DNA of 64,000 nucleotides. It comes from Qipengyuania vulgaris. Its GTDB lineage: Bacteria; Pseudomonadota; Alphaproteobacteria; Sphingomonadales; Sphingomonadaceae. The stretch spans positions 62,001-126,000 of the forward strand of contig NZ_WTYC01000004.1 in NCBI RefSeq assembly GCF_009827325.1, in the 5' to 3' direction. The position numbers and the translations under genes are program-made. Below the pieces are notes generated by a model. The model worked only from the letters and a program-made list of their open reading frames with translations. It was not told the origin of the DNA and searched no databases. Positions 31,591 through 40,497 of the stretch are shown in pieces. Position 1 is the first letter of the stretch; every line of letters begins with the position of its first letter.

Positions 31591-32100
31591 TTAGTTCGTC
31601 AGGCGCGCACGTAGATCGCGGTAGGCGCGCGAGGACTTGCGTTCGGCCCGGCGCTTGTTCGAACGTAGGGTATCACCCATGGAATCGAGCCGGTATCCTG
31701 TGTCGCGCTTCAGCCGGCGGGCTTGGGTACCTGCAGCGTCGCCGAAATCCTCGATCTTGTCGCCAGCACCTTCGAGCATGGAAAGCCCATATGCAATGGC
31801 GGCATCTGCGGCATACGCGGCAAATGAGCCACCGCGGCGGCCAAGATCGCGTCCACGGCGAGTCATCGCTCCGATTGCGAGACCAATGGTAATGGCTCCG
31901 GCGATGGTAGCTACGGGGTGCCGCTTGGCGAAATCGACGGCACTATCCGCAACATCCTTCGCCTGATCCATGAAGCTGCGCTCCTCGTGCCTTTTCTCGC
32001 CAGCCTCGATGCGGGCACGGAGTTGTTCGCGCTTTTCCTGATCGGTAAGCTTGCTGTCGGCGCTGATCGGGGTGACGTTGTCTTGGGCGGAGTCTGCCAT
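31591..32100 (-). CDS. Membrane-anchored helical protein of the stress module (unknown function)
   Basis: A 169-residue protein. A charged amphipathic N-terminus (EKREQLRARIEAGEKRHEE) leads to FMDQAKDVADSAVDFAKRHP and a single membrane helix VATIAGAITIGLAIGAM, then a strongly basic tail (RRGRDLGRRGG, SNKRRAERKSSRAYRDLR). The layout helix-KRHP-membrane segment resembles DUF883/ElaB-YqjD proteins, whose E. coli members anchor ribosomes at the inner membrane in stationary phase. That likeness is inference. It is the last gene of the four-gene run from 33577, 39 bases after the previous gene. Confidence 0.65.
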   Translation of the reverse strand: MADSAQDNVTPISADSKLTDQEKREQLRARIEAGEKRHEERSFMDQAKDVADSAVDFAKRHPVATIAGAITIGLAIGAMTRRGRDLGRRGGSFAAYAADAAIAYGLSMLEGAGDKIEDFGDAAGTQARRLKRDTGYRLDSMGDTLRSNKRRAERKSSRAYRDLRARLTN

Positions 32101-32139
32101 GATTTACCTCATTATCTGGTGTTCGCTAAACCAACGGTC

Positions 32140-32484
32140 TCAGCGACCGAAGCGTTCCGCCAGTTCGTCGCGAAGGTCCCACTCATCGGCTTCGTCTTCT
32201 TCGGTTTCGCGACCGAGGCCGAAGATCGAGAGGATAGGATTGCGGGCGAACCACACCACTATGGCCGCGACCAAGGCAGCGAGCGCCCCCTTGTTATCTT
32301 CGGCGACATCGACGGCTTCCTCATAGAGATCGACCGCACCTTCCTTGGCCCGGTCCATGATCCGCGCGCCGATGCTCTTGTGGCTAAGGTCGGTCTTCAG
32401 GTGCTGCATGTCGGCTTCGACGAGCGCTCGCGCCGAATCACGCAAATACTTGTCTTCCAGCATGCGGGTCTTGCGATCGGTCAT
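32140..32484 (-). CDS. Small membrane protein of the stress module (unknown function)
   Basis: A 114-residue protein of unknown function. The N-terminal half is amphipathic and charged (ARALVEADMQHLKTDLSHKS). It then has AKEGAVDLYEEAVDVAEDNK and one hydrophobic helix GALAALVAAIVVWFARNPIL, and ends very acidic (GRETEEDEADEWDLRDELAE). The start ATG overlaps the stop of the holin-like gene by 4 bases (ATGA), so the pair are coupled. Confidence 0.65.
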   Translation of the reverse strand: MTDRKTRMLEDKYLRDSARALVEADMQHLKTDLSHKSIGARIMDRAKEGAVDLYEEAVDVAEDNKGALAALVAAIVVWFARNPILSIFGLGRETEEDEADEWDLRDELAERFGR

Positions 32485-32909
32485 TCGTCTTCGTCCGAGA
32501 AAGCGGCGCGAATATCGTCGATCCGCTTCTTGAGCATGCGAAGCAGCACGACTCCGACCACGATAAGTGTGAGCGAAACGATAGCCGTAGCGATCCACGG
32601 ACCGACCAGCGGTATCAGCGCAATCACGACGCCTACCGTAAGGGCGATCAATGCAAGGTGGAGCACGCCGAAAGCGCCGAAGCCAAGGGCAACGGCGCTC
32701 TTCAGCCGGTTGGCGGTATAGCCGGCACGGCTCTTCTGATAGGCGACCTCAGCCTCGGCATAGGTCTTCCCATCTTCGAACAGAGCAAGCAGATCATCGG
32801 CGAGAGAGGGGCCATGCGGCGCCTCATCCTCGGAAAATTGATCGTGCTCGTCAGGCGTGTCGAGCGGGCTTTCGTAGCCCGCTCGGTTCCTAGGTTCTTC
32901 GTCCAGCAT
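32481..32909 (-). CDS. Holin-X/YqjE-like two-helix membrane protein
   Basis: A 142-residue protein. An acidic N-terminus (about residues 1-45) precedes an amphipathic stretch LLALFEDGKTYAEAEVAYQK. Two membrane segments follow, VALGFGAFGVLHLALIALTV and IALIPLVGPWIATAIVSLTL, and a short charged end. This matches proteins annotated as phage holin family (Holin-X) and the E. coli YqjE type. No phage gene is near, so the name reflects the fold, not a lytic role. It lies 23 bases after the histone-tailed gene. Confidence 0.72.
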   Translation of the reverse strand: MLDEEPRNRAGYESPLDTPDEHDQFSEDEAPHGPSLADDLLALFEDGKTYAEAEVAYQKSRAGYTANRLKSAVALGFGAFGVLHLALIALTVGVVIALIPLVGPWIATAIVSLTLIVVGVVLLRMLKKRIDDIRAAFSDEDE

Positions 32910-32932
32910 TCCGCCCCCTGTTTCCGGAGCGA

Positions 32933-33577
32933 TCAGCGACGGAACAGGCGTGAGAGCATGAAGCCGGCGACTGCAGCGATGCCGATCGCGGTGCCCGGGC
33001 TCTTGCGCACGAACTGGCGACCGTCTTCAACGAGATCGTCGACGCTCTTCTGGTCGAGCTTGGCGGCATAGTCCTCCAGCGCGGTCGAAGCGCTGCGGGC
33101 ATATTCACCGTATTTCGCGCCAAGCTTCTCATCAACCTGATGCGCATTCTCGTTGATCGTGCGGCTTAGCGAACGAAGGCCGTCACTGGTTTTGACCTTG
33201 CCTTCGGTCGCCAATTCCCGGCCCTTGACTTTGGCGTCGTTGCCATAAGTCTTGGCTTCGCTGACCCAATCCTGGCTCTTGCCCCTGGCCTGACCGCGGT
33301 AGGACGCGGCGCGTTCGCGGCCTTCGGCCTTCAGCGCTGCGGCACCAGCTTTCGCTTCTTCCAGAGCGGCGTTGAAACGACTCTTGGCCTCGGTGCGATG
33401 CGGATTGGCCGAACCGGTGTTGGTTTCCTGTGTGGTGGCGGTATTGGTCACGGGGGTCATCTCCTTGGCTGCACCTTTCTTCGCCACGGTCTTGCGCGGC
33501 GTCTTGGCGGTGCTGGTTTTGTTTGTGGTCGTGGTTTTGCGCTTTTTCGGCGCTGAACTTGCGGTAGTATCGGCCAT
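32933..33577 (-). CDS. Histone-like basic-tailed membrane protein heading the stress module
   Basis: A 214-residue protein of unknown function. Residues about 6-47 are Lys/Thr/Ala-rich and histone-H1-like (KKRKTTTTNKTSTAKTPRKT), which suggests nucleic-acid binding. The middle is a long amphipathic helix with repeated Ala, Lys, Glu and Gly (FNAALEEAKAGAAALKAEGR). Near the C-terminus, VEDGRQFVRKSPGTAIGIAA ends in a single membrane helix, the DUF883/YqjD pattern. The protein could tether DNA or ribosomes to the membrane. The start MADTTASS is preferred to an ATG 7 codons upstream. A perfect EcfG-type promoter lies 70 bases upstream. Confidence 0.7.
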   Translation of the reverse strand: MADTTASSAPKKRKTTTTNKTSTAKTPRKTVAKKGAAKEMTPVTNTATTQETNTGSANPHRTEAKSRFNAALEEAKAGAAALKAEGRERAASYRGQARGKSQDWVSEAKTYGNDAKVKGRELATEGKVKTSDGLRSLSRTINENAHQVDEKLGAKYGEYARSASTALEDYAAKLDQKSVDDLVEDGRQFVRKSPGTAIGIAAVAGFMLSRLFRR

Positions 33578-33585
33578 GCTTCTGA

Positions 33586-35043
<1,458 letters not shown>

Positions 35044-35046
35044 TTG

Positions 35047-35298
35047 TCAGTCGTTCGTCTGGTTCTTGGGGTGAAACCAGTACTGGTAGACCCCCCAGGC
35101 ATTGATCAGGAGGAGGACGCCGTTCATCGCGGCAAGCGGAATGGCATTCTCGGTCAGGCCGATATATATCCAGAGTGCCGAGACGATACAGAATAGGATG
35201 AAGCCCCAGGCGGTCGCCCGCCGCCCCAGGTCGAAGGCAATCATCGAGGCTGCCGCCACCGTCCCGATCGAAGCAATCCATTCCAGCGGCCCGTTCAT
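35047..35298 (-). CDS. Small membrane protein (unknown function)
   Basis: An 83-residue protein with three hydrophobic segments: LEWIASIGTVAAASMIAFDL, ATAWGFILFCIVSALWIYIG and LAAMNGVLLLINAWGVYQYW. Helix pattern and length resemble small PnuC-like or SemiSWEET-like unnamed proteins common in alphaproteobacteria. A near-consensus EcfG site (GGAAC-N16-CGTC, 35349-35325) lies just upstream. It follows ribH by 82 bases on the same strand. Confidence 0.65.
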   Translation of the reverse strand: MNGPLEWIASIGTVAAASMIAFDLGRRATAWGFILFCIVSALWIYIGLTENAIPLAAMNGVLLLINAWGVYQYWFHPKNQTND

Positions 35299-35380
35299 GA
35301 TTTCGTGTCTCGCATAGAGGCGAGGACGGACGTGACCTGATTGTGTTCCAGAACCGCTGCTATTCAGGCCTCGGTCCGAT

Positions 35381-35803
35381 CTAGTTTGCGAACCTGCTCC
35401 GCAGTTCGAGCAGGGCGAGGGCAGCCCTGGCAGCTTCTCCGCCCTTGTCCTTCTGCTTCGGATCGGCGCGAACGAGGGCTTGCGCTTCGTTCTCGACCGT
35501 CAGGATGCCGTTGCCGATCGCGATACCGTCCATCGTCAGTGCCATGATGCCGCGCGCGCTTTCGCCTGCGACGATCTCGAAGTGGTAGGTTTCGCCGCGG
35601 ATCACAACGCCGATGGCAACGAAGCCGTCATAGCGTCCGCTGTCGGCGGCAAGGGAGATTGCGCCGGGGATTTCCAGCGCGCCGGGGACCGTGAGGATCT
35701 CGACAGAATGACCTTCGGATTCCAGCGCGGCTTTCGCACCCGCAATCAGCTGGTCGTTGAGATGGTCGTAGAAACGCGCTTCGACGATCAGGAAGTTGGC
35801 CAC
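35381..35803 (-). CDS. ribH: 6,7-dimethyl-8-ribityllumazine synthase
   Basis: A 140-residue enzyme of riboflavin synthesis that condenses 5-amino-6-ribitylaminouracil with the RibB product dihydroxybutanone phosphate. It shows [17 protein letters not shown], the segment [12 protein letters not shown] and the catalytic His in [15 protein letters not shown]. It starts 4 bases after the ribB stop, so the two are in one operon. Length is typical of the single-domain lumazine synthases. Confidence 0.95.
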   Translation of the reverse strand: MANFLIVEARFYDHLNDQLIAGAKAALESEGHSVEILTVPGALEIPGAISLAADSGRYDGFVAIGVVIRGETYHFEIVAGESARGIMALTMDGIAIGNGILTVENEAQALVRADPKQKDKGGEAARAALALLELRSRFAN

Positions 35804-35807
35804 GAGC

Positions 35808-37046
35808 TTACTCCGGTATGGGCATGTGATCGACGATGTTCAGGCCATAGCCTTCGATCGCCACGACATTGGGCTGCGAATTGCTGAGCAGGATCATGTC
35901 TTCCACGCCAAGGTCGGCGAGAATCTGCGATCCGATGCCCACGTTACGTTCGGATTCGTTCTGGCCATAGCCAGAAGCGGGCCGACCGGTGATGATCACT
36001 ATGACGCCCGAACCATGTTCACCCATCGCCTGCATGGCGCGCTGCAGCGTGCGTTTGCGAGGGGAGGGCTTGCCCAGCACGTCGTCGAAGATCGAGATCG
36101 GGTGGACTCGGGTGAGGGTGGGCTGTCCTTCCCGAACCTCGCCCTTCTGCAGGACATAGCTTTCGCTGCCGTCGATCTTGTTGCGATAGGTCAGCATTCT
36201 CCAGCTTCCCCCGTAATCGGAATCGAAACTGTCTTCGGCGATGCGTTCAACGAGGTGATCGTAGCGCATACGGTACTCGATCAGGTCGCGGATCGTCCCG
36301 ATCTTCATGTCATGCTTGCGCGCGAAAGCGACGAGATCGTCGAGCCGCGCCATCGTCCCGTCATCCTTCATGATCTCGCAGATCACGCCGGATGGATTGA
36401 GCCCCGCAAGACGCGAGATATCGACCGCAGCTTCAGTATGCCCCGCGCGGACCAGAACACCTCCGTCACGTGCGGTAAGCGGGAAGACGTGCCCCGGGGT
36501 GACGACATCTTCCGGTCCCTTGGTGGGATCGATGGCGACCGACACCGTTCGCGAGCGATCCGCGGCGCTGATGCCGGTGGTCACGCCCGTCTTCGCTTCG
36601 ATCGAAGTGGTGAAGGCAGTCTGCATGCTTTCACGGTTGTCGCGGCTCATGGGCTGCAGGCCAAGCGCCTGGACGCGCTTACTGTCCAGCGACAGGCAAA
36701 TCAGCCCACGGCCATAAGTGGCCATGAAGTTGATCGCATTGGGCGTCGCCATCTGGGCAGGAATGATGAGATCGCCTTCGTTTTCCCGGTCCTCGTCGTC
36801 AACGAGAATATACATTCGCCCGTTGCGCGCCTCGTCGATGATTTCCTCGGCACTGACTATGACCGGCGTATCGTCATTGGCCTCGAGAAACGCCGCCAGC
36901 TTGTTGAGTGTATCCGTGGTGGGGTTCCAGCCATCTTCCGTGCAGTCCCGCAAGGTATTGGCGTGGAGGCCTGCCGCACGGGCAAGGCCGGCGCGGGTCA
37001 TCAAACCATTGCCGACCAGCGTGCGAACCTTTTCGATCGTATCCAT
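35808..37046 (-). CDS. ribB: HTH-fused 3,4-dihydroxy-2-butanone 4-phosphate synthase with degenerate GTP cyclohydrolase II domain
   Basis: A 412-residue fusion. Residues 1-58 are a helix-turn-helix domain ([19 protein letters not shown], then [10 protein letters not shown]). Residues about 61-275 are RibB, which makes dihydroxybutanone phosphate from ribulose 5-phosphate ([37 protein letters not shown]). The C-terminal 130 residues align with the RibA position, but the zinc cysteines expected in a CxxGDxxxSxxCxC motif are absent ([13 protein letters not shown] instead), so the GTP cyclohydrolase II part looks inactive (RibX-like). Another RibA should exist elsewhere. ribH follows 4 bases later. 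The dyad pair at 37060-37105 may be its own operator. Confidence 0.9.
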   Translation of the reverse strand: MDTIEKVRTLVGNGLMTRAGLARAAGLHANTLRDCTEDGWNPTTDTLNKLAAFLEANDDTPVIVSAEEIIDEARNGRMYILVDDEDRENEGDLIIPAQMATPNAINFMATYGRGLICLSLDSKRVQALGLQPMSRDNRESMQTAFTTSIEAKTGVTTGISAADRSRTVSVAIDPTKGPEDVVTPGHVFPLTARDGGVLVRAGHTEAAVDISRLAGLNPSGVICEIMKDDGTMARLDDLVAFARKHDMKIGTIRDLIEYRMRYDHLVERIAEDSFDSDYGGSWRMLTYRNKIDGSESYVLQKGEVREGQPTLTRVHPISIFDDVLGKPSPRKRTLQRAMQAMGEHGSGVIVIITGRPASGYGQNESERNVGIGSQILADLGVEDMILLSNSQPNVVAIEGYGLNIVDHMPIPE

Positions 37047-37053
37047 GAAAGCA

Positions 37054-37081
37054 TATGTATCACATCGGAATGTGAATTCAA
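37054..37081 (-). promoter_or_regulatory. Candidate ribB promoter giving a leaderless transcript
   Basis: On the minus strand TTGAAT (37081-37076), a 16-nt spacer and TACATA (37059-37054) are a plausible sigma-70 promoter. The expected start site is about 7 bases on, at or next to the ATG at 37046. No Shine-Dalgarno sequence precedes that ATG, which agrees with a leaderless mRNA. Confidence 0.5.
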
Positions 37082-37105
37082 TTGAGAAGTCACATTCCGA
37101 TGCAT
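37060..37105. promoter_or_regulatory. Paired operator-like dyads upstream of ribB
   Basis: Site 1 (37060-37075) is TCACATCGGAATGTGA, a dyad with 6-bp arms. Site 2 (37090-37105) is TCACATTCCGATGCAT, an imperfect dyad. The two sites are inverted copies (13-bp perfect arms at 37063-37075 and 37090-37102), with centres 30 bp apart, about three helical turns. Site 1 fills the promoter spacer. The HTH of the RibB fusion is the obvious candidate ligand; this is inference. Confidence 0.65.
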
Positions 37106-37113
37106 TCTTAAGC

Positions 37114-38976
37114 TCAGTATTGGTTTTCTCTTGCCGCTACGCGCGCATTGATGGGGCGGGCCGAACGGTTGGCCTTTGCTTGCCTTGCCGCCGCAGCTTG
37201 CTGCTTGCGAGCTAGCGCCTGACGCTGCTTGGCCTGAGCCTGAGCCTGAGCCTTGGCTTGCGCTCGACGCTGGGCGGCTGCCTCTTGACGCTGTTTGGCT
37301 TGGGCCTGTGCCTTTGCCTGCGATTGACGCTTGGCAGCAGCTACTTGGGCTTGCTTCGCCCTGGCCTCTGCCTGTGCCTTACGTTGGGCAGCCTGTTGAC
37401 GTTCCTGGGCGCGAGCCTGCTGTTGCTTCGCCCTGGCCTGCTCCTGACGCTGGGCGGCGGTCTGTTGCCTTTGCTTGGCCTGGGCCTGACGCTCGGCAAT
37501 GGCATTCTCCCGCTGCTGCTTCGATCGACGCTCGGCAGCTGCCTGGTGGCGCTGCTTCGCGTCCGCCTGCGCCTTGCGCTGCTTTTGGCGAGCAGCTTCG
37601 CGCTGCTCAACAGCCGATTGCTGGCGCTGCACAGCTAGCCTGCGCTGCTGGACTTCGCGGCGATCCGCCGCTGCCTGCTTCCGCTGGGTTTGCTGCGCTG
37701 CCTCCCGCCGTGCGACAAGAGCGCGTTGCTGTTGAGCCTGCCGGACAGCTTTGGTTCGCGCTTGCTGGCGGTCCTGTCGGACCTCTGCACGAGCCTGACG
37801 CTGGGCGATCTGGCGGCGCTGGAGCTGGCGTTCCTTTTCCACCGCCAGCCTGGTCTGCCGGACGTCTTCCCGACGTTCCTGAAGCCGATCCTCTTTGCGT
37901 TCCTGACGCTTCAGGCTTGCCTGCCGCTGCCGCTGAAGTTTTGCGACTGCCTCAGCGCGCGCACGCCGCTCTTCTTCGTAAAAGCGGGGTGCCGGTCCCT
38001 GATAGGAAGCCTGACGCCATTCTGCATACCGGTTCGCTGCCCGCTCACGAGCCACCCGCTCATCTTTCCAGCGATTGGCAAGCTGGCGTTCCTGCTTGCG
38101 CTCCCACTGTCTCCATGCAGCCTGTTGCTCGCGCGCTTCCCTGAGTTGGCGGCGATCGGCGGCCAGCGCCTTGCGTCTTGCTTCCCAGTGACGGGCGGAA
38201 ATGCCTTGATGCTGGTCCCTGATACCTGCGCGGTGAAGCTCGCTCGCGCGGCGGTAATAATTCCTCGCCGCCAGTCTCTGGCGCGCCACCGCGCGCTGGT
38301 TCAGCACTCTGCCCCGGCGGTCATAGATCGCCACCAGCCGGTCGTCCCGATAGCCGTAGCTGTAATAGGGGTCGCGAACGAGGAAAGGCCGACTGGCGTT
38401 GGGCTCATAGTAATAGTAGCGCTGACCGCCACGGATCGGCTCTGCATAGCGCGTATAGCCGTCCCCGGTACGCCATGCCCATGGCTGCGTGCCCGAATGC
38501 GCGAAGCCGTAGTCCGGCGGCGAATCCCCGATCACGCTGGCAATCATCGCGGCCAAGGCCAACCAGGCGTACTGGTCGGATCCAGCCGAGTCATCGTAAT
38601 AGGACGACTGGTCGCCTTCATATGGCGCATAGTCGGACCCATAAGAATCGTAGTCATCGGAATAAGCTCCGCCGGCGTGACTGGGCTGATCTTCATACTC
38701 GACGTAGCTATCGCTCTGGTAATCCCAGCTTGGCGCATATCCATAGCTGGTAGGCGCATTTCCTGTCATCGGCAGGGCTGCCGGTATCGGAGCGGCTTCC
38801 AGCAGCGAATAGGGGTCCTCGCCCGCAAGCGACCATCCTTCAGGTCCCTGCTGATCTGACAGCGAAAAGTGCTGGAGGCCGCTAGGCTGCATATCCTCGC
38901 CCCCGCACGCGACCAGCGAGGTCGCAAGCGTTGCAAGGCTTCCCATGCGAAAGGCTGTGTTGAGGATGCTGTTCAT
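37114..38976 (-). CDS. 620-residue lipoprotein with long Gln/Arg/Ala/Lys-rich coiled coil (unknown function)
   Basis: A protein I do not recognise. The signal peptide ends in the lipobox LVAC with Cys24. Residues about 75-135 are Tyr/Asp/Ser-rich (SYVEYEDQPS, YDSYGSDYAP), then a short hydrophobic stretch YAWLALAAMIASVIG and an aromatic domain (GGQRYYYYEPNASRPFLVRD). From about residue 225 to the end the chain is almost only Arg, Gln, Ala, Lys and Glu in heptad-like order (for example AQAKQRQEAAAQRRAQAKAQ), predicting a highly basic coiled coil of some 390 residues. Tethered to a membrane in the periplasm, it could bind peptidoglycan or other anionic polymer. An imperfect EcfG-like site (TGAAC-N15-CGTT, 39058-39035) lies upstream. 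Confidence 0.75.
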   Translation of the reverse strand: MNSILNTAFRMGSLATLATSLVACGGEDMQPSGLQHFSLSDQQGPEGWSLAGEDPYSLLEAAPIPAALPMTGNAPTSYGYAPSWDYQSDSYVEYEDQPSHAGGAYSDDYDSYGSDYAPYEGDQSSYYDDSAGSDQYAWLALAAMIASVIGDSPPDYGFAHSGTQPWAWRTGDGYTRYAEPIRGGQRYYYYEPNASRPFLVRDPYYSYGYRDDRLVAIYDRRGRVLNQRAVARQRLAARNYYRRASELHRAGIRDQHQGISARHWEARRKALAADRRQLREAREQQAAWRQWERKQERQLANRWKDERVARERAANRYAEWRQASYQGPAPRFYEEERRARAEAVAKLQRQRQASLKRQERKEDRLQERREDVRQTRLAVEKERQLQRRQIAQRQARAEVRQDRQQARTKAVRQAQQQRALVARREAAQQTQRKQAAADRREVQQRRLAVQRQQSAVEQREAARQKQRKAQADAKQRHQAAAERRSKQQRENAIAERQAQAKQRQQTAAQRQEQARAKQQQARAQERQQAAQRKAQAEARAKQAQVAAAKRQSQAKAQAQAKQRQEAAAQRRAQAKAQAQAQAKQRQALARKQQAAAARQAKANRSARPINARVAARENQY

Positions 38977-39087
38977 GGCTAATCTCCTTGTGCGGTCTTC
39001 CCGCTCATTGCGGTAAACTGCACAAGGGCCTCTGAACGCTACGTGGGCTGGCCGTTCATATAGGAGACTGCTTTACTGAACGGAAAG

Positions 39088-39103
39088 GGCGGATCATTCC
39101 GCC
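39088..39103 (-). terminator. Terminator of tRNA-Lys
   Basis: On the minus strand GGCGGA, loop ATGA and TCCGCC form a 6-bp stem followed by CTTTCC, 21 bases after the tRNA 3' end. Confidence 0.5.
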
Positions 39104-39124
39104 AGTACCATGAATGTGAGGTGG

Positions 39125-39200
<76 letters not shown>

Positions 39201-39322
39201 ACACTCACGACAAGATTTCCGCGCCCGGCCCGGTGGTTCGGGCGGCCCCCGACTCGGGGGAGGCGCTCATATAGCGGCTGTTGCGCGAATGAAAAGTCCC
39301 AATCTGGGTGGCAAAAGGCATT

Positions 39323-39658
39323 TCAACCTTCAGCGGCGTGAGGTCTCCTTGCACCCTCATCGAGAAGGATAAGTTTTGCACCGAAGGGGTCCGCAGGGTC
39401 ATCCTCGATTTTTGCCAGTCTTGCGAATTCCAGCATGCGGACACCGCTGTAACATTCGGCGAGCGTGAAGCCGGTTATCTGCGGCAGATCATAGACTGGA
39501 AGAGCAAAGCCGTCTTTGGCGCTGTGGCGCAGGGCCAAGAGAATGTTGCAGGAAAGTTCGTCGCCTTCCAGAAACTCGTGAGCAGGCCGGATGTCATCTG
39601 CCGATCGATGGCGTGCATCAACTGCCCGCCAGGAGGCGTGGCCTTTGTCCGTCTTCAT
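39323..39658 (-). CDS. Small winged-helix-like protein divergent from luxR (unknown function)
   Basis: A 111-residue protein. AGGGAT about 7 bases upstream supports the ATG at 39658; an in-frame ATG at 39721 has no such site. After a charged N-terminus, the order LSCNILLALRHSAKDGFALP, LPQITGFTLAECYSGVRMLE and FARLAKIEDDPADPFGAKLI fits a winged helix with a recognition helix and wing. It could be a small DNA-binding regulator. The only neighbours are tRNA-Lys downstream and the divergent LuxR gene, with 125 bases between the starts. Function is unknown. Confidence 0.6.
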   Translation of the reverse strand: MKTDKGHASWRAVDARHRSADDIRPAHEFLEGDELSCNILLALRHSAKDGFALPVYDLPQITGFTLAECYSGVRMLEFARLAKIEDDPADPFGAKLILLDEGARRPHAAEG

Positions 39659-39783
39659 TGCGCGATCCCTTTTTTCACAGGCACCGGAGTAATCCGGGTT
39701 CCTGCGATCGGGTGTCCACATAGTCTGCGAATTGCGCTAAGGTAGTCACACGGCTGGGGGACAGCCACGGCGGTTTAGCGCGA

Positions 39784-40494
39784 ATGCTACAATTTTCGGC
39801 AGATATCGAGCGCATGGAGGATTGCGAGGCGATCCTTGAATTCGTTCGCTCTTTCTGCCGGAAAGAGGGGGCGATCTGGTTCAGCTATCACTTCACGCCC
39901 ATTTTCGAATCGCCCACTTCGCACAACACCTTCATCTGGGCACGCGGTTATCCTCTCGAGCTTCAGAAGAAGTATTTCGCCGAGGGATACCGCCAGATCG
40001 ATCCCGTTCCGCGTCTCACTTTGGAACACGGCCATATACTGACATGGCGAGAGGCACGACAGCTCGCCGGAGGCGATCCCGCAGCGGAACGATACTTCGA
40101 GGTGTTCGAGGAATTCGGGATCGAGAACTGGGCGGGATTTGCGCTATACGGTCCCCGCAACCGTGATGCGTTTGCCGCGCTGACTTTCGCAGAAGACCCC
40201 GAAAAGTTCGAAGAAGGACGCCTGGCCCATCTGCACACCTTGCTCCAGACGGCCCATCTCCAGATCTGCAAGGTCATGGACAACGCGAAGCCAGAAGTGA
40301 TCTTGTCTGCACGCGAGCGAGAAGTCCTGACATGGATGGGGCGCGGCAAGTCGGCGACCGAGACCGCGGAAATACTGCATATCTCACCGGAAACAGTGAA
40401 AACCTACGTGAAACGGGTGTACGAAAAACTGGAAGCGAATGACCGGGTAACGGCGACCGTTCGCGCCCTCAAGCTCGGGCTGGTGGAGCTCTAG
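39784..40494 (+). CDS. LuxR-family regulator with autoinducer-binding domain (LuxR solo)
   Basis: A 236-residue transcription factor. The N-terminal autoinducer-binding domain spans about residues 15-160. Of the residues that contact acyl-homoserine lactone in TraR/LuxR, Tyr64, Asp73, Pro74 and Trp88 are kept, but the conserved Trp57 position is Leu60 (YPLELQKKY). The C-terminal LuxR HTH spans about 172-236 (LSAREREVLTWMGRGKSATE, ISPETVKTYVKRVYEKLEAN). No luxI-type synthase gene is in the window, so it is a solo and may bind another ligand. It is convergent with rodA, with 3 bases between stops. Confidence 0.88.
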   Translation: MLQFSADIERMEDCEAILEFVRSFCRKEGAIWFSYHFTPIFESPTSHNTFIWARGYPLELQKKYFAEGYRQIDPVPRLTLEHGHILTWREARQLAGGDPAAERYFEVFEEFGIENWAGFALYGPRNRDAFAALTFAEDPEKFEEGRLAHLHTLLQTAHLQICKVMDNAKPEVILSAREREVLTWMGRGKSATETAEILHISPETVKTYVKRVYEKLEANDRVTATVRALKLGLVEL

Positions 40495-40497
40495 AAT

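Noticed and set aside
32481..32909. Possible prophage because of a holin-like protein
   Set aside because: No integrase, terminase, portal, tail or lysis genes are nearby; the protein fits the chromosomal YqjE/Holin-X type.
37090..37105. Inverted repeat before ribB as a terminator of the lipoprotein gene
   Set aside because: The arms are only moderately GC-rich, the loop is 14 nt and no T-run follows; the dyad structure within each arm fits operators better.
37047..37113. FMN riboswitch before ribB
   Set aside because: The gap is only 67 bases and holds paired dyads and a promoter; none of the conserved RFN elements is visible.
37176..38859. Pro/Leu-rich long frames antisense to the coiled-coil lipoprotein
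   Set aside because: They are the complement of the Gln/Arg/Ala repeat; the sense frame has a signal peptide and lipobox, the antisense frames have neither.
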